A stretch of DNA of 64,000 bases from Streptomyces griseofuscus. Its GTDB lineage: Bacteria; Actinomycetota; Actinomycetes; Streptomycetales; Streptomycetaceae. The notes beneath the pieces were generated by a model. That model was not told where the DNA came from. It saw only the letters and a program-made list of their open reading frames with translations, and did not search any database. The translations under genes and the position numbers were made by a program. Shown here in pieces: positions 16,264 to 25,600 of the stretch. The DNA lies in assembly GCF_014673495.1 (NCBI RefSeq), contig NZ_CP051006.1, positions 7,191,001-7,255,000 on the forward strand, written 5' to 3'. The stretch's first letter is position 1; each line of letters opens with the position of its first letter.

Positions 16264-16827
16264 TCACCTCCCTTCGTCGGCGGGCGGTCCGGACAGGATC
16301 TCGACCCGGCAGGGGACATGGACGGGGCTGTGGGCGCGGACGATCTCACGGACGCGGTCCGCGTCCACCACCGGCTCCCGGCCCGGCCACACCCGGACCA
16401 GCACCTCGCCGGACGGCGCAGGCGGCAGCGGGGTGCCCGGGGTCCGGGACCACACCGCGCCGCCGTCGCCCAGGACATCGGCCTCCACCCCGAGGGTGAG
16501 CCGCAGCCGCTCGACGAGACCGCGCCGGGTGCCGCGCCAGCGGTGCAGCTCCACCGCCCGTACCACCGCCTCGCGGCGCAGCGCCTCCGGCCACTGCTCG
16601 TCGTCGGCGGCACCCACCCACGAGGCCAGCCAGGCCACGAAGTCGGCCGGGGCGACCCGCGGGTCGAGATAGGCGGACAGATTGTCCAGGGTGGAGAACA
16701 CGGGGGCGAGAACGGTGTCCAGGCCCGCGGTGAACCGCTGCGCGAAGTCGTCGTCGGCGTACAGCGCGGGCAGCAGCCCGCCGATCGGATGCCGGCTCGG
16801 CAGACCGGGAACGGCGGCACGGCTCAT
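16264..16827 (-). CDS. CIS baseplate wedge protein, P2 gpI-like
   Basis: 187 aa, ATG at 16827 overlapping the stop of the baseplate J gene (ATGA). It matches the phage P2 tail protein I family: an N-terminal LPALYADDDFAQRFTAGLDTVLAPVFSTLDNL (about 15-46, kept short of the catalytic-looking repeats) and LASWVGAADDEQWP, a Trp-rich segment found in this family (about 65-78), then the ELHRWRGTRRGLVERLRLTLG segment (about 90-110). In contractile machines it bridges the J (gp6-like) wedge ring and the periphery. In Afp/PVC particles this position is held by Afp12. The next gene downstream starts four bases after its stop. Confidence 0.8.
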   Translation of the reverse strand: MSRAAVPGLPSRHPIGGLLPALYADDDFAQRFTAGLDTVLAPVFSTLDNLSAYLDPRVAPADFVAWLASWVGAADDEQWPEALRREAVVRAVELHRWRGTRRGLVERLRLTLGVEADVLGDGGAVWSRTPGTPLPPAPSGEVLVRVWPGREPVVDADRVREIVRAHSPVHVPCRVEILSGPPADEGR

Positions 16828-18788
16828 GTGCGGGCCTCCGGCTCGATGGGCTGCACGACGACCTGGTGCTGGTAGGAGAAGATCAGCGCGCCAGGACCGA
16901 CGTCGATACGGTCCACCGGCGCGCCGCGCCGCCCGGTGATCGGGTCGGCGGCGAACAGCCGGATCTCCTCCACCAGCGCGTTGCCGGTGGCCCGTTGGAG
17001 CACCCCGAACACCTCGCCGTACTGCACCGGACGCCCGAACGGCCACCCGGTGCCGTCCGGGCCGCCGCGCAGCGGATTGAGATAGCGGAACAGGGCGGCG
17101 AGCGCCGCGTCCCGCACCCGGTCGGTGTCGGCGGGCGCGGTCGCGAGCCGGGCGACCACGGTGACGCCCTGGTAGACCGGCGGCTCCACCACCAACCGGG
17201 TGCCGATCAGACGCCGTTCGTCCAGGCTCTCGGTGATCGCGGCCAGCACCTGGTCCGAGGGGATCAGTTGCTCGAAACGGAGCCGGTCGTCACCCTCGTC
17301 GGCGACCGCGTCCGGCACCACAAGGACCCGCACCGCCCCCGCACCGCCGTCCCCGGCGGGCAGACAGCGCACCCGGCGCACCGAGGGCGCCGCCTGCCGG
17401 GCGATGATCTCGTGGTCCTCGGCGGTGACCGCCCGCTCCTGCATGCGCAGCGCGTCCGGGGCGCGCAGCTTGGCGTTGGCGACGGTCTCCCCGTCCACGC
17501 CCCCGCGCGCCGCCTCCCGGTTGACGACCCGCGCGATGTACGGCACCGAGCTGCGCAGCACCGAGATCGCGCCCCGGGCCACATTGCCGGCCGGGCCGCC
17601 GCCGGTGCGATAACGGGACACCCGGATGTGGGCGCCCTTCTCCGGCACCGCGCCGCACAGCCGCAGCGTGCCGTCCGGTTCGCGCAGCGCCGGCGGGAAG
17701 CTGAACTCGCCGGTGGTGGCGTCCACCCGGACATGCCGGTCGCCGGGGCCCGAGCGCCCGAAGTGCTCGACCACCTCCCAGCGCTGCCAGCCGTCGGCCG
17801 AGGAGACCTCCACCAGCGGCGGCCCGCCGTCCAGCAGCACGGGCGGTCGGCCGAGCCGGAACGTCTGGCCCGCGACCCCCTCCGAGGTGCCGAGCGGGAC
17901 ATCCGTGACGGTCTCGGCGTGCTCGACCGGGGTGGTGCCGCCGACCGTGAACACCGTCGCCTCGCGCACCGTCGGCGACTCCGAGTAGAACGGCTGGCCC
18001 GGCTCCGCCTCGGTGACCCGGCAGCGCAGCCAGCCCGCCCGGGTACCCCCGATCACGGACGCCGTGTGCTCGCCGGGCACGTACACGATCACCTCGCCGG
18101 GCCGGTTCAGACCGCCGGTGGTGTCCGAGCCGGTCTCGCACGGCCGCCAGCGGCCGCCGTCCCACGCCTCCCAGACCAGCGGCGGCTGACGCGGGTCCAC
18201 GCCGACGCCCTCCACCCGGCTGTCCAGCCGTACCGCCACGATGCACCGGGGCACCGCCGTGGGCAGCCCGAACAGCAGCGCGTCACCCGGCTGCGGGGCC
18301 GCCTGGAAGCAGCGCACATCACGGCCCTCGGCGAGCTCCCGGGTCCTGTCGGTCTGCTCACCGCCCCGGGGCGCGGCCACCAGCCGGGTCAACTCGCTCG
18401 GCACGATGCGCAGTTCGTCCTTGGTGGCGAACACCACGGGCTCTTCCGCCTCGCCGTCCGCGGTGGTCACCTCGGTGCCCGCGGGCAGTGTCACCGCGTC
18501 CTGCTGCGGCGCCGACAGCCAGAAGTCGACCTCGGCCCCGGCCGCGGCGGGCGGGAACAGCCGGATGCCCAACAGGTCGAGGAACGCCGTGTAGTTCTTG
18601 TCCGGCACCCGGTTCAGCCGGTACAGCAGCTGGTCCACGATGTACGCGAACGTCTCGATCAGCGTCACGCCCGGGTCGGAGACGTTGTGATCGGTCCACT
18701 CCGGGGCGCGCTGCTGCACATAGCGCTTCGCCTCGTCGACGAGCTGCTGGAAGCGCCGGTCGTCCAGATTGGGGGAGGGCAGGGCCAT
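16824..18788 (-). CDS. CIS baseplate wedge protein J (Afp11/gp6-like)
   Basis: A 654-aa structural protein of the baseplate wedge ring that triggers sheath contraction. The N-terminus (LDDRRFQQLVDEAKRYVQQRAPEWTDHN, then VSDPGVTLIETFAYIVDQLLYRLNRVPDKNY) is diagnostic of putative baseplate assembly proteins of contractile injection systems. The middle holds LRAPDALRMQERAVTAEDHEIIAR, the conserved core of J proteins (about 442-465). It overlaps the gp25 gene by one base (TGATG) and the gpI gene by four, so the wedge subunits are made in register. It corresponds to Afp11 of the antifeeding prophage. Confidence 0.88.
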   Translation of the reverse strand: MALPSPNLDDRRFQQLVDEAKRYVQQRAPEWTDHNVSDPGVTLIETFAYIVDQLLYRLNRVPDKNYTAFLDLLGIRLFPPAAAGAEVDFWLSAPQQDAVTLPAGTEVTTADGEAEEPVVFATKDELRIVPSELTRLVAAPRGGEQTDRTRELAEGRDVRCFQAAPQPGDALLFGLPTAVPRCIVAVRLDSRVEGVGVDPRQPPLVWEAWDGGRWRPCETGSDTTGGLNRPGEVIVYVPGEHTASVIGGTRAGWLRCRVTEAEPGQPFYSESPTVREATVFTVGGTTPVEHAETVTDVPLGTSEGVAGQTFRLGRPPVLLDGGPPLVEVSSADGWQRWEVVEHFGRSGPGDRHVRVDATTGEFSFPPALREPDGTLRLCGAVPEKGAHIRVSRYRTGGGPAGNVARGAISVLRSSVPYIARVVNREAARGGVDGETVANAKLRAPDALRMQERAVTAEDHEIIARQAAPSVRRVRCLPAGDGGAGAVRVLVVPDAVADEGDDRLRFEQLIPSDQVLAAITESLDERRLIGTRLVVEPPVYQGVTVVARLATAPADTDRVRDAALAALFRYLNPLRGGPDGTGWPFGRPVQYGEVFGVLQRATGNALVEEIRLFAADPITGRRGAPVDRIDVGPGALIFSYQHQVVVQPIEPEART

Positions 18789-19210
18789 CAGTCCGCGACC
18801 GCTTCCTCGGCCCCCTCCTCGGAGGGGATCGTGTAGAAGGGAAACACCAGGTTGCGCCGGTCGTTGGTGGAACGGATCGTGTAGCGCACATCGATGTAGA
18901 GGGTGCCGTCGTCGACGGCGTCGAAGGCGACGACCACCTCGTCCACGCCGATCCGCGGCTCCCAGCGCTCCAGCGCCTCGCGCACCTGCTGGGCGATCCG
19001 GCCCGCGGTGGCACCGTCGCCGGGCGCGAAGACGTAGTCGTGGATGCCGCAGCCGAACTCGGGCCGCATCGGCCGCTCACCGGGCGCGGTGCCGAGGACC
19101 AGCCGGATGGCCTCCTCGATCTCCCGCTCCCGCTCCACCAGCGCGATACCGCCGGTCGGGCCGACCCGCAGCGGGAACGCCCAGCCCCGGCCGATGAACC
19201 GCTCGCTCAT
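18788..19210 (-). CDS. CIS gp25-like baseplate protein
   Basis: 140 aa. It is the GPW/gp25 family wedge component that contacts the first sheath ring. Motifs are FIGRGWAFPLRVGPTGGIALVE (about 4-25), REIEEAIRLVLGTAPGERPMRPEFGCG (about 28-54, the E-x-R...RP-x-FG-G signature) and the C-terminal YTIRSTNDRRNLVFPFY. The ATG at 19210 overlaps the PAAR stop (TGATG), which decides against the longer frame from 19264. It is equivalent to Afp9 and belongs to the sheath operon. Confidence 0.9.
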   Translation of the reverse strand: MSERFIGRGWAFPLRVGPTGGIALVEREREIEEAIRLVLGTAPGERPMRPEFGCGIHDYVFAPGDGATAGRIAQQVREALERWEPRIGVDEVVVAFDAVDDGTLYIDVRYTIRSTNDRRNLVFPFYTIPSEEGAEEAVAD

Positions 19211-19527
19211 CACAGGCCCCCGATCTGCACGTTCAGGGCACCGAGCAGGATGTTCGCGCCGCACGCGGACTTGTCGCCCGCGCGGGCGGCCGGCAGCCCG
19301 CCGATCAGGACCAGTCCGGAGGTCAGCGAGGCCGGGTTGGGCACGATGACATTGCCGGGGCCGAGGGCCGCGTGCGGGGGGACGGGGCAGGTGTGCAGGC
19401 TGCCCACCACGGCGGCGGGCTTGCCGCCGATCAGTACCCGGGCCACCGTCGCGGCGGCGCCGGGCGGCGGGGTGGCGACCACCCCGCCGTGGCTGGTGGA
19501 ATCGCCGGTACGGGCTGCGCCGGGCAT
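19210..19527 (-). CDS. CIS PAAR-type spike tip protein
   Basis: 105 aa, a small protein rich in Gly, Pro and Ala. PAAR proteins fold into a sharp cone that caps the spike. Repeating V-x-x-G and PAxR-x-GD elements are visible: VLIGGKPAAVVG, VLIGGLPAARAGDKSAC (about 75-91) and NILLGALNVQIGGL at the C-terminus. The His/Cys pattern (SLHTCPVPPHA, then CGANIL) could hold the metal at the tip. It sits between VgrG-like spike and gp25 genes, the Afp10 position. The gene begins 37 bases after the spike gene ends. Confidence 0.85.
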   Translation of the reverse strand: MPGAARTGDSTSHGGVVATPPPGAAATVARVLIGGKPAAVVGSLHTCPVPPHAALGPGNVIVPNPASLTSGLVLIGGLPAARAGDKSACGANILLGALNVQIGGL

Positions 19528-19564
19528 GTGGGGCTCCTCCTGGGAAGTGTCTGGGGCTGGCGGT

Positions 19565-21388
19565 TCAGTTGATGCGGACGAGGTCGGCCTTCAGCACCCC
19601 CAGCAGACCGCCGTCGAGCGTGAGATCGGTCTGCCCGGAGACGGTCGCCGAACGTCCGGACATCTTCACCGAGTTGGTGCCGTCGATGTCCACGGAGGCG
19701 CCCTTCACACTGACCTTGCCGGTGCCCGCGTCGAGGGTGATGCCGTGCTCGTCCAGACGCACCGAGGTGAGCGCCCGGCGCCCGCCGGCCGCGTACACGG
19801 TCAGCGTGATCCGGTCGTTGCGGTCGTCGAGCATCACCTCCATGCGCTCGTCCCCGGTGCGCAGCCGTACCCCGGAGGGGCCCGAGCGCGGGTCCAGCAG
19901 CTCCACCCGGTGTCCCGAACGGGACACGACGGAACGGCGGTTGACCTTGCCGCTGGTCCCGTCGATCAGCGGCACATCGTGCTTGGACGGGGTGTCCACG
20001 CCGTTGTACAGGCCGCCGATGACGTACGGGCTGTCCAGCAGGCCCTGTTCGAAGCCGACCAGCACCTCGTCGTTGACCTCGGGGCTGACCACGCCACCGC
20101 CGCCCTTGCCGCCCCACTGCACCGTGCGCACCCAGTCGGACACATAAGTGTCGTCCAGCCAGGGGAACTTGAGTCGCACCGCGCCGCTCTGCGCGCCGCC
20201 CGGCTCCCGCACGTCCGTCACCACGCCGATGGCGAGGCCCGGGATGCGCGGGCCCCGGCCGGGCGCGTTGGCACCGGTGGCCAGGCCCGCGAGGGACCGG
20301 TCCGGGCTGGCGCTGACCCACACCGTGGTCCGGTAGCCGCCGTGCGGATCCAGGCTGTGGTGCACGGCGGTCGCCGTGTACCGGCCGGAGAAGGCGGGCC
20401 CGACATTGCCGAGCGCCACCGGCACCCCGGCCCGCAGCCGCGGACTGCCCTCCACCACCACTTCCAACTCACCGAACGCGGAAGCCACTTGCGCGGAGAT
20501 CGCCGTCGCGGCCGCCGTCGTCTCGGCCTGCGTACGGTAGGGGGTGTCGGTCACCGTCAGCTTGGCGCTCGCCCCGAACGTGGACGCCAGCGACGGGGAC
20601 AGCCCCGGCTGCACCGTCGTGCTGGTCACCGAGGGCTGCCGGGCCACCAGGGGCGTCTTGGTGGTGACGTCCCAGCCGCGCACCTCCACCTGGGACGCGC
20701 CGTCCGCGCCGGACAGGGCGGCCCGCAGCGCCAGCAGATTGCGCCCGTACTCCAGCACCATCGGGCTCTGCGTCGCCGGGGTCGACGGCGCGGGCGCCCC
20801 CGATGCCGGCTCGGGCCGGGTGAACTGGAGCACCCCCTTGTCGTCCACCCGCACCTGCGCACCGCTCTCGCCCGCCAGATACTGGAGGAAGTCCCAGTCG
20901 GAGACGTTGGCCTGCGACAGCTGCTTGTAGGTGACCGGCGCGGCCTCCACCTTCCCCACCGGCAGCCCCGCCCCCGCGGCCACCTTGCGCACGATGGCGG
21001 CGGCCGTCATGTTCCGGTACGCCACCACCTTCCGGCCGCGCTGGAGCCGGTGCGCCTTGGAGTAGGCCCGCACCACCGTGAACGAACCGGTGCCGTCCCG
21101 GTCGATCTCCACCGCCGTGACCTCGCCGTTGAACAACTGCTCGCGCGCCTGCCCGGCGACCGTCACCACCGACACCTTCAGCGGGGTGCCGAGCGTGATG
21201 CCGGTCGACTTCAGGAACTCGTTGTCGGGGTCGCGATAGGTGAGCACCGCCGTGTCCGGCAGCCCCACGTTCTCGTCCACCACACAACTCACCAGCTGCG
21301 CCGCCCAGATCTGCGGCAGCTCACCGGGCGCCTCCACGACGGGGTCCGCCGCGAACGACCGGCCGCCCCGCGCCTCGGGTGTCGTCAC
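19565..21388 (-). CDS. CIS spike/hub protein, VgrG-like (Afp8)
   Basis: 607 aa. The N-terminal half is gp27-like, starting with LPQIWAAQLVSCVVDENVGLPDTAVL (about 20-45); FLQYLAGESGAQVRVDDKG (about 167-185) is the family's late N-domain motif. The OB-fold of gp5 type is at about 390-455 (GVVTDVREPGGAQSGAVRLKFPW, then DEVLVGFEQGLLDSPYVIGGLYNG). A beta-helical needle follows with repeated T/V/D strands (RITLTVYAAGG). It forms the trimeric spike inside the tube end. It is coupled to the LysM gene by an ATGA overlap. No fused effector domain is visible after the needle. Confidence 0.9.
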   Translation of the reverse strand: MTTPEARGGRSFAADPVVEAPGELPQIWAAQLVSCVVDENVGLPDTAVLTYRDPDNEFLKSTGITLGTPLKVSVVTVAGQAREQLFNGEVTAVEIDRDGTGSFTVVRAYSKAHRLQRGRKVVAYRNMTAAAIVRKVAAGAGLPVGKVEAAPVTYKQLSQANVSDWDFLQYLAGESGAQVRVDDKGVLQFTRPEPASGAPAPSTPATQSPMVLEYGRNLLALRAALSGADGASQVEVRGWDVTTKTPLVARQPSVTSTTVQPGLSPSLASTFGASAKLTVTDTPYRTQAETTAAATAISAQVASAFGELEVVVEGSPRLRAGVPVALGNVGPAFSGRYTATAVHHSLDPHGGYRTTVWVSASPDRSLAGLATGANAPGRGPRIPGLAIGVVTDVREPGGAQSGAVRLKFPWLDDTYVSDWVRTVQWGGKGGGGVVSPEVNDEVLVGFEQGLLDSPYVIGGLYNGVDTPSKHDVPLIDGTSGKVNRRSVVSRSGHRVELLDPRSGPSGVRLRTGDERMEVMLDDRNDRITLTVYAAGGRRALTSVRLDEHGITLDAGTGKVSVKGASVDIDGTNSVKMSGRSATVSGQTDLTLDGGLLGVLKADLVRIN

Positions 21389-22107
21389 CGCTCCTCCTCA
21401 CCGCCCGCGTCCCCGAGCGCCGGCACCACCAGTTCGGTGCCGGGCGGCAGGTCCATCGGGTCGTCGATCCCGTTCGCCTCGGCGATCACCCGCCAGGCCG
21501 TTGCGTCGCCATACTCCCGCCAGGCCAGCAGCGCCAGACTGTCCCCGGCCACGATCGTGTGCGTGCTGCGGGCGGTGCGCGCGCCCGAGGTGGGGTTCTG
21601 CCCCGCCGGGTCGACGCTCGCCTCCTCCACGGAGAGCGAACAGGTCGCCCGCAGCGGCTTGCCGTCCACGTCGAACAGCGTGTACGTCACCGAGAGCCCG
21701 GACATCACCCCGTCGAAGGAGGTGGTGCGGGCCGTACCCCACTCGAACCGCACCCAGGGGCTCGCGGGCTTCTTGCGGGCGAGGCTCGCCGGTGTCGGCA
21801 CGCAGGCCTTCATCAGCTTCTCCACCGCCTGCTCGACCGAGTCGTCGTGCGTCGACGTCGCGTCGAGGAAGACGTCCAGGCTCAGCTCCCGGGGCCCGCT
21901 GCCGACGAATTCCGGCAGCGCCGACTGCCCGGCCATCCGGGAGGGGGTGCGCCGCCAGGTGGTGGACTTGCGCAGTTGCAGGGTGGACGGGTTGAACTGG
22001 AGATCGAGCTGCGCGATGGTCCCGCCGGGCTTCGCGCCGACCGCCGAAGGGGGTTCCTTCAGGGTCAGTTGGGCCCGGGCACGGCTGGTGCGGGCGGCGG
22101 AGGACAT
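21385..22107 (-). CDS. CIS LysM-containing hub protein (Afp7/gp53-like)
   Basis: 240 aa. It belongs to the CIS/phage proteins with a C-terminal LysM domain that join spike to wedge; it is not thought to bind peptidoglycan in the assembled machine. The N-terminal beta domain includes LDLQFNPSTLQLRKSTTW (about 33-50), typical of T4 gp53-like proteins. The C-terminal LysM reads HTIVAGDSLALLAWREYGD, then WRVIAEANGIDDPMDLPPGTELVVP (about 180-230). It follows the second tube gene and overlaps the spike gene by four bases. It is equivalent to Afp7. Confidence 0.88.
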   Translation of the reverse strand: MSSAARTSRARAQLTLKEPPSAVGAKPGGTIAQLDLQFNPSTLQLRKSTTWRRTPSRMAGQSALPEFVGSGPRELSLDVFLDATSTHDDSVEQAVEKLMKACVPTPASLARKKPASPWVRFEWGTARTTSFDGVMSGLSVTYTLFDVDGKPLRATCSLSVEEASVDPAGQNPTSGARTARSTHTIVAGDSLALLAWREYGDATAWRVIAEANGIDDPMDLPPGTELVVPALGDAGGEEER

Positions 22108-22162
22108 ACCGGGAACTCCTTTCGTACGGATCGAGGTGAGCGGGCGGGTACCGGTCGCGGGG

Positions 22163-22588
22163 TCAGGAGGGGCGCAGGCCCTCGTGGGCGATCTCCAGTG
22201 TCTCCAGCGCTGCCTGCGAGTTGGCCGGGTCGAAGGACGGGCCCTCCCAGCGCACCGGCACGATGCCCAGCACCTGCCAGCTGATGATCCGCGACAGATC
22301 CGGTTTCAGCGCCACGATCTCCCCGTCCTTGGGCTCCACCCGGCGCAGCGTCTGGTCGAGCCAGCGGCTGATCTTCATCGTGTCGGCGGTGACCGGCCTG
22401 GTCAGCGTGATGTTGGACCAGGTGACCCGGCCCGGCAGCTGCCAGGTGAAGCCGTTGTTGCCGCCCTCCGCGTAACTCTCCATCTCCACCTGCGCGCCCA
22501 TGCCCGAGCACGTGTGGAAGGCACCCAGATCGTTGCCGCCGATCTGGAGCCGGAAGAACACGCTCGTCGCGAAGATGTTGTCCGTCAT
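22163..22588 (-). CDS. CIS inner tube protein 2 (tube initiator, Afp5-like)
   Basis: 141 aa, T4 gp19/Hcp-like beta-barrel that stacks into the inner tube. Motifs include FFRLQIGGNDLGAFHTCSGMG (about 11-31) and MESYAEGGNNGFTWQLPGRVTWSNITLTR (about 37-65), both typical of phage tail tube proteins. ATG at 22588 fits the family N-terminus. CIS clusters usually carry two tube paralogues, one forming the bulk tube (26429-26869) and one or more at the hub end. This copy lies next to the LysM and spike genes, so it is probably the hub-end form (inference). Confidence 0.85.
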   Translation of the reverse strand: MTDNIFATSVFFRLQIGGNDLGAFHTCSGMGAQVEMESYAEGGNNGFTWQLPGRVTWSNITLTRPVTADTMKISRWLDQTLRRVEPKDGEIVALKPDLSRIISWQVLGIVPVRWEGPSFDPANSQAALETLEIAHEGLRPS

Positions 22589-22613
22589 CCGTGGGCCATC
22601 CGTTCCATGTCCG

Positions 22614-25600
22614 CTAGCGCCGTCCGTCGTAGGGGCGTCCGGCGCGTTCCCGTCCCCGCCGCATGTCGGCCCGCAGCAGCCGGGCCAACGGGTCAAGCAG
22701 CCGCCGCGCCAGGTCCTCCAGGTCGACACCCGGGTCCTGCGGCGCGGCCTCCTTCTTGCCGGCCGTCGTGCCCGACGCGGGGAAGGACGCCGGCGCCGAG
22801 ACCGACCGCGGACGATTGCGCGCGGACGTGCCGCCGGCCGCCTCTTTCGCGTCCCGCTGTACGACATCGACCTGAACGCCGCCCGGAACCACGGGAGTCG
22901 GCTCCGCCGGCCGGGTCATCCGCACCACGGGTACGGGCAGCCCGCCCGGCGATGTGAGCGACGCCGGGGACGGCGCCGCCCGGAGCGGGGGAGCCTGCGC
23001 CTCGGTCAGGGGCAGGGCGGCACCGGCTGCCGTCCGCTGGACGGTGGTGTCCGGGCGTACGACGGGAAGTTTCGGGCGAGTCGAGACAGCCCTCTGGACC
23101 GGGGATGCCCCGGGGGCGGCCGGTCCTACCGCTTCCGGGGCGGGCTCACGGAGCCAAGAGGCGGCCACGACCGGGGGCTTGACGGGAGCGCCGGGGGATT
23201 CGGCGTGCGGCGGGCGCGGCATGCCCTCCGACGCACGGGTGTTGAGGGTGAGGGGGCGGGCGGAGAGGAGCGAGCGGGCGGTGGTGCGCGCGGTCCGCCG
23301 GGGCTCGGCGAGGGCACGGGCCACGACGACCGGGGGCGCGGTGTTCGCACGCCGTGCGGGTTGCGCGGGTCCCGGTTTCGCGGGTCCGGTGGACGCCGCG
23401 CGCTGTACGACACCGGGGGCGTCCGTGGCCGACGGGCCCGGCTGTGCCACGGCACGGTTCACCAGGGGAGTGGCCGGTGCGGGTCCCTCGGCGGGCGCCG
23501 AAGTGGACGTCGGGCCGGTGGAGTTGGCTGCGGGCGCGGGGCTGCCCGTGGCCGCCGTCCCCAGGAGGGGCGCCATGGAGGCCCGTAGCGCCTCCTGCCC
23601 CGCCGCCATCCGCTGGACATAGGGCTGGGCCGGACGGCCACCGGCGCCGACCGGACCACGCGGGTCGGCGGTCGGCGGCAGCGCGGACAGGGGCGCGCCC
23701 AGACCACCACGGGCACGGGCTCCGGACGGTCCGGTCCGCTCGGTACGACGCGACGGCGCGGGCCCTTCGGCGGCGGCCGGTCCGGCGCCGGGTCGCGTCG
23801 TCGGACCGGCCGAGGAGCCCGAGCGTGTTGTCGGGGCGGTCGAGGGGCCGGGCAGAGCGGAGGCGTCCGTCTGGCGTTGTACGACGGGCAGCACCGGCCC
23901 GGGCGTCGGCTCGGCGGCGGCCGGCCGGGGAGCCGCGGCGGGGCCTTCCTTTTCGGCGGAGCCGGCAGCGTCCACCTGGCGCTGCACCGCCGACAGCAGC
24001 GGCTTGGCGGGCACCTCGGTGCCGGGAGCCTCCACCTGGCGCTGAACGACGGGCAGCACCGGCCCGTTCACGGCGGGGAGTTCGCCCCCGGCCGGGGCCG
24101 GTGCGTCCACCCGGTGCTGCGCTCCGGGGAGCAACGGCTTGGCTGTCGGCCGGACGGCCTCGGGGACGTCCGCCGCGCGCTGTACGACGGACGGCTCGGA
24201 CCCGGAGCCCGGCCGGGCGTCGGCGGGGGTGGCGTCCGCGCTGTCCGTCTGGCGCTGTACGACGGGCAGCGCGGGTCCCGCCGGGGGCTGAGCGCCGGTC
24301 GTGCCGGAAGCCCCGGGAGTACCGGTGCTCGGCAGACCGGGCGCGGCCGGACTCGTGTTCCCGGCGGAGCCCGGAGCGTCCACCAGACGCTGCACCTCGG
24401 GGAGCAGCGGCCGGGAGGGCGCGGGAGCGATGCCCCGGGAGGGCTTCTGCGCCTCGGCGGCCGGAAGTTCGTGCCCGGTAGAGGCAGAAGCCTCCGCCTG
24501 ACGCTGTACGACCGGCAGCACCGGAGCGGCCGAGGGCTGGACCTCGGCGGTACGGGGAGTCTCGGGCGCCTTGTCGGCAGCGGCCGCCACCTGACGCCGC
24601 ACCTCGGGGAGCAGCGGCTTGGACGCCGCCCGAGTGTCGGCCGGCCCGGAACCGGAGTCGTCCGCCCGGCGCTGTACGGCAGGGGCCTGCGCACCGGCGT
24701 CCGTCCGCGCGGCGGGCGCGACGACCCGCGGCGCCGCAACGGCTTCCCCGGCGCCGCTCTCGGGAGCATCGACCCGTCGCTGCACCACCGGCAGCACCGG
24801 AGCACTCGACGACGGCGCATCGGCCGTGCCGGAAGGGGACGGTCCCTCGACAGCCAACGGGGCCGCCGTGGAAGGAAGTTCGGTCATCGGCGCACCCAAC
24901 GAAGCGCGCCCAGGCGCTCGCCCGGGAGCGGAGGCGCGCTGGACCGCAGCGGCAGCGGCACCCGCGACACCGGCACCGGCCTCGACACCGGCGGCCGGCG
25001 CCGGTCGTACCGCGGTGACCCGCCGTACCGGCCCGGTCGCCACCCGGCGCGCCACGGTCAGTGAGGGGCTCAGCGGTCGCGGTCGTACAGCGCCCGCCCG
25101 GCCCGGCTCGACCGCCGTACCCCGGGGCGTCGTTCCGGCACCCGGAGCATTCGGCACCACGGCGACCCGCCGTACCACCGGAAGCTCCGGTCCGGTCGCT
25201 CGTCCCGCACCGTCGGCCACCGCACGCTCCGCACCCGGCGAAGGTGAAACAGCCTGCGACCGCGCCGACTTGGCCGTCGGCCGCCGCACCTCTCCGGCGT
25301 CCCGCCCGTCCGCCCGTACCACCCGCTGGACCTGTGCCAGGGCGGAATCGGCACCGTCGGCCGCCTCCTCGCCGCCGGGCTCCGGCAGCGAACGCAGCAG
25401 CAGCGGACCGCCGGAGCCGTACTCCGAGCGCTGGACGGCAGGGCGCGTCACACCGTGCACCAGGCCCATCGGCGCCGAGGGCAGCAGCCCATGGCCGAGG
25501 CCCGAGTCGAAGGTGGGGTTCTGCCAGGAGGTGAGGCCGTCGCGGAAGGTGAGGCCGTCGCTGACGCCGAGCGGCGCGCGCGCCACGGTCAGCGACGGAG

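Noticed and set aside
18488..22957. A 1489-codon plus-strand open frame
   Set aside because: It is the antisense of the baseplate J, gp25, PAAR, spike, LysM and tube genes, which match known CIS families in the minus frames. High GC makes long shadow frames normal.
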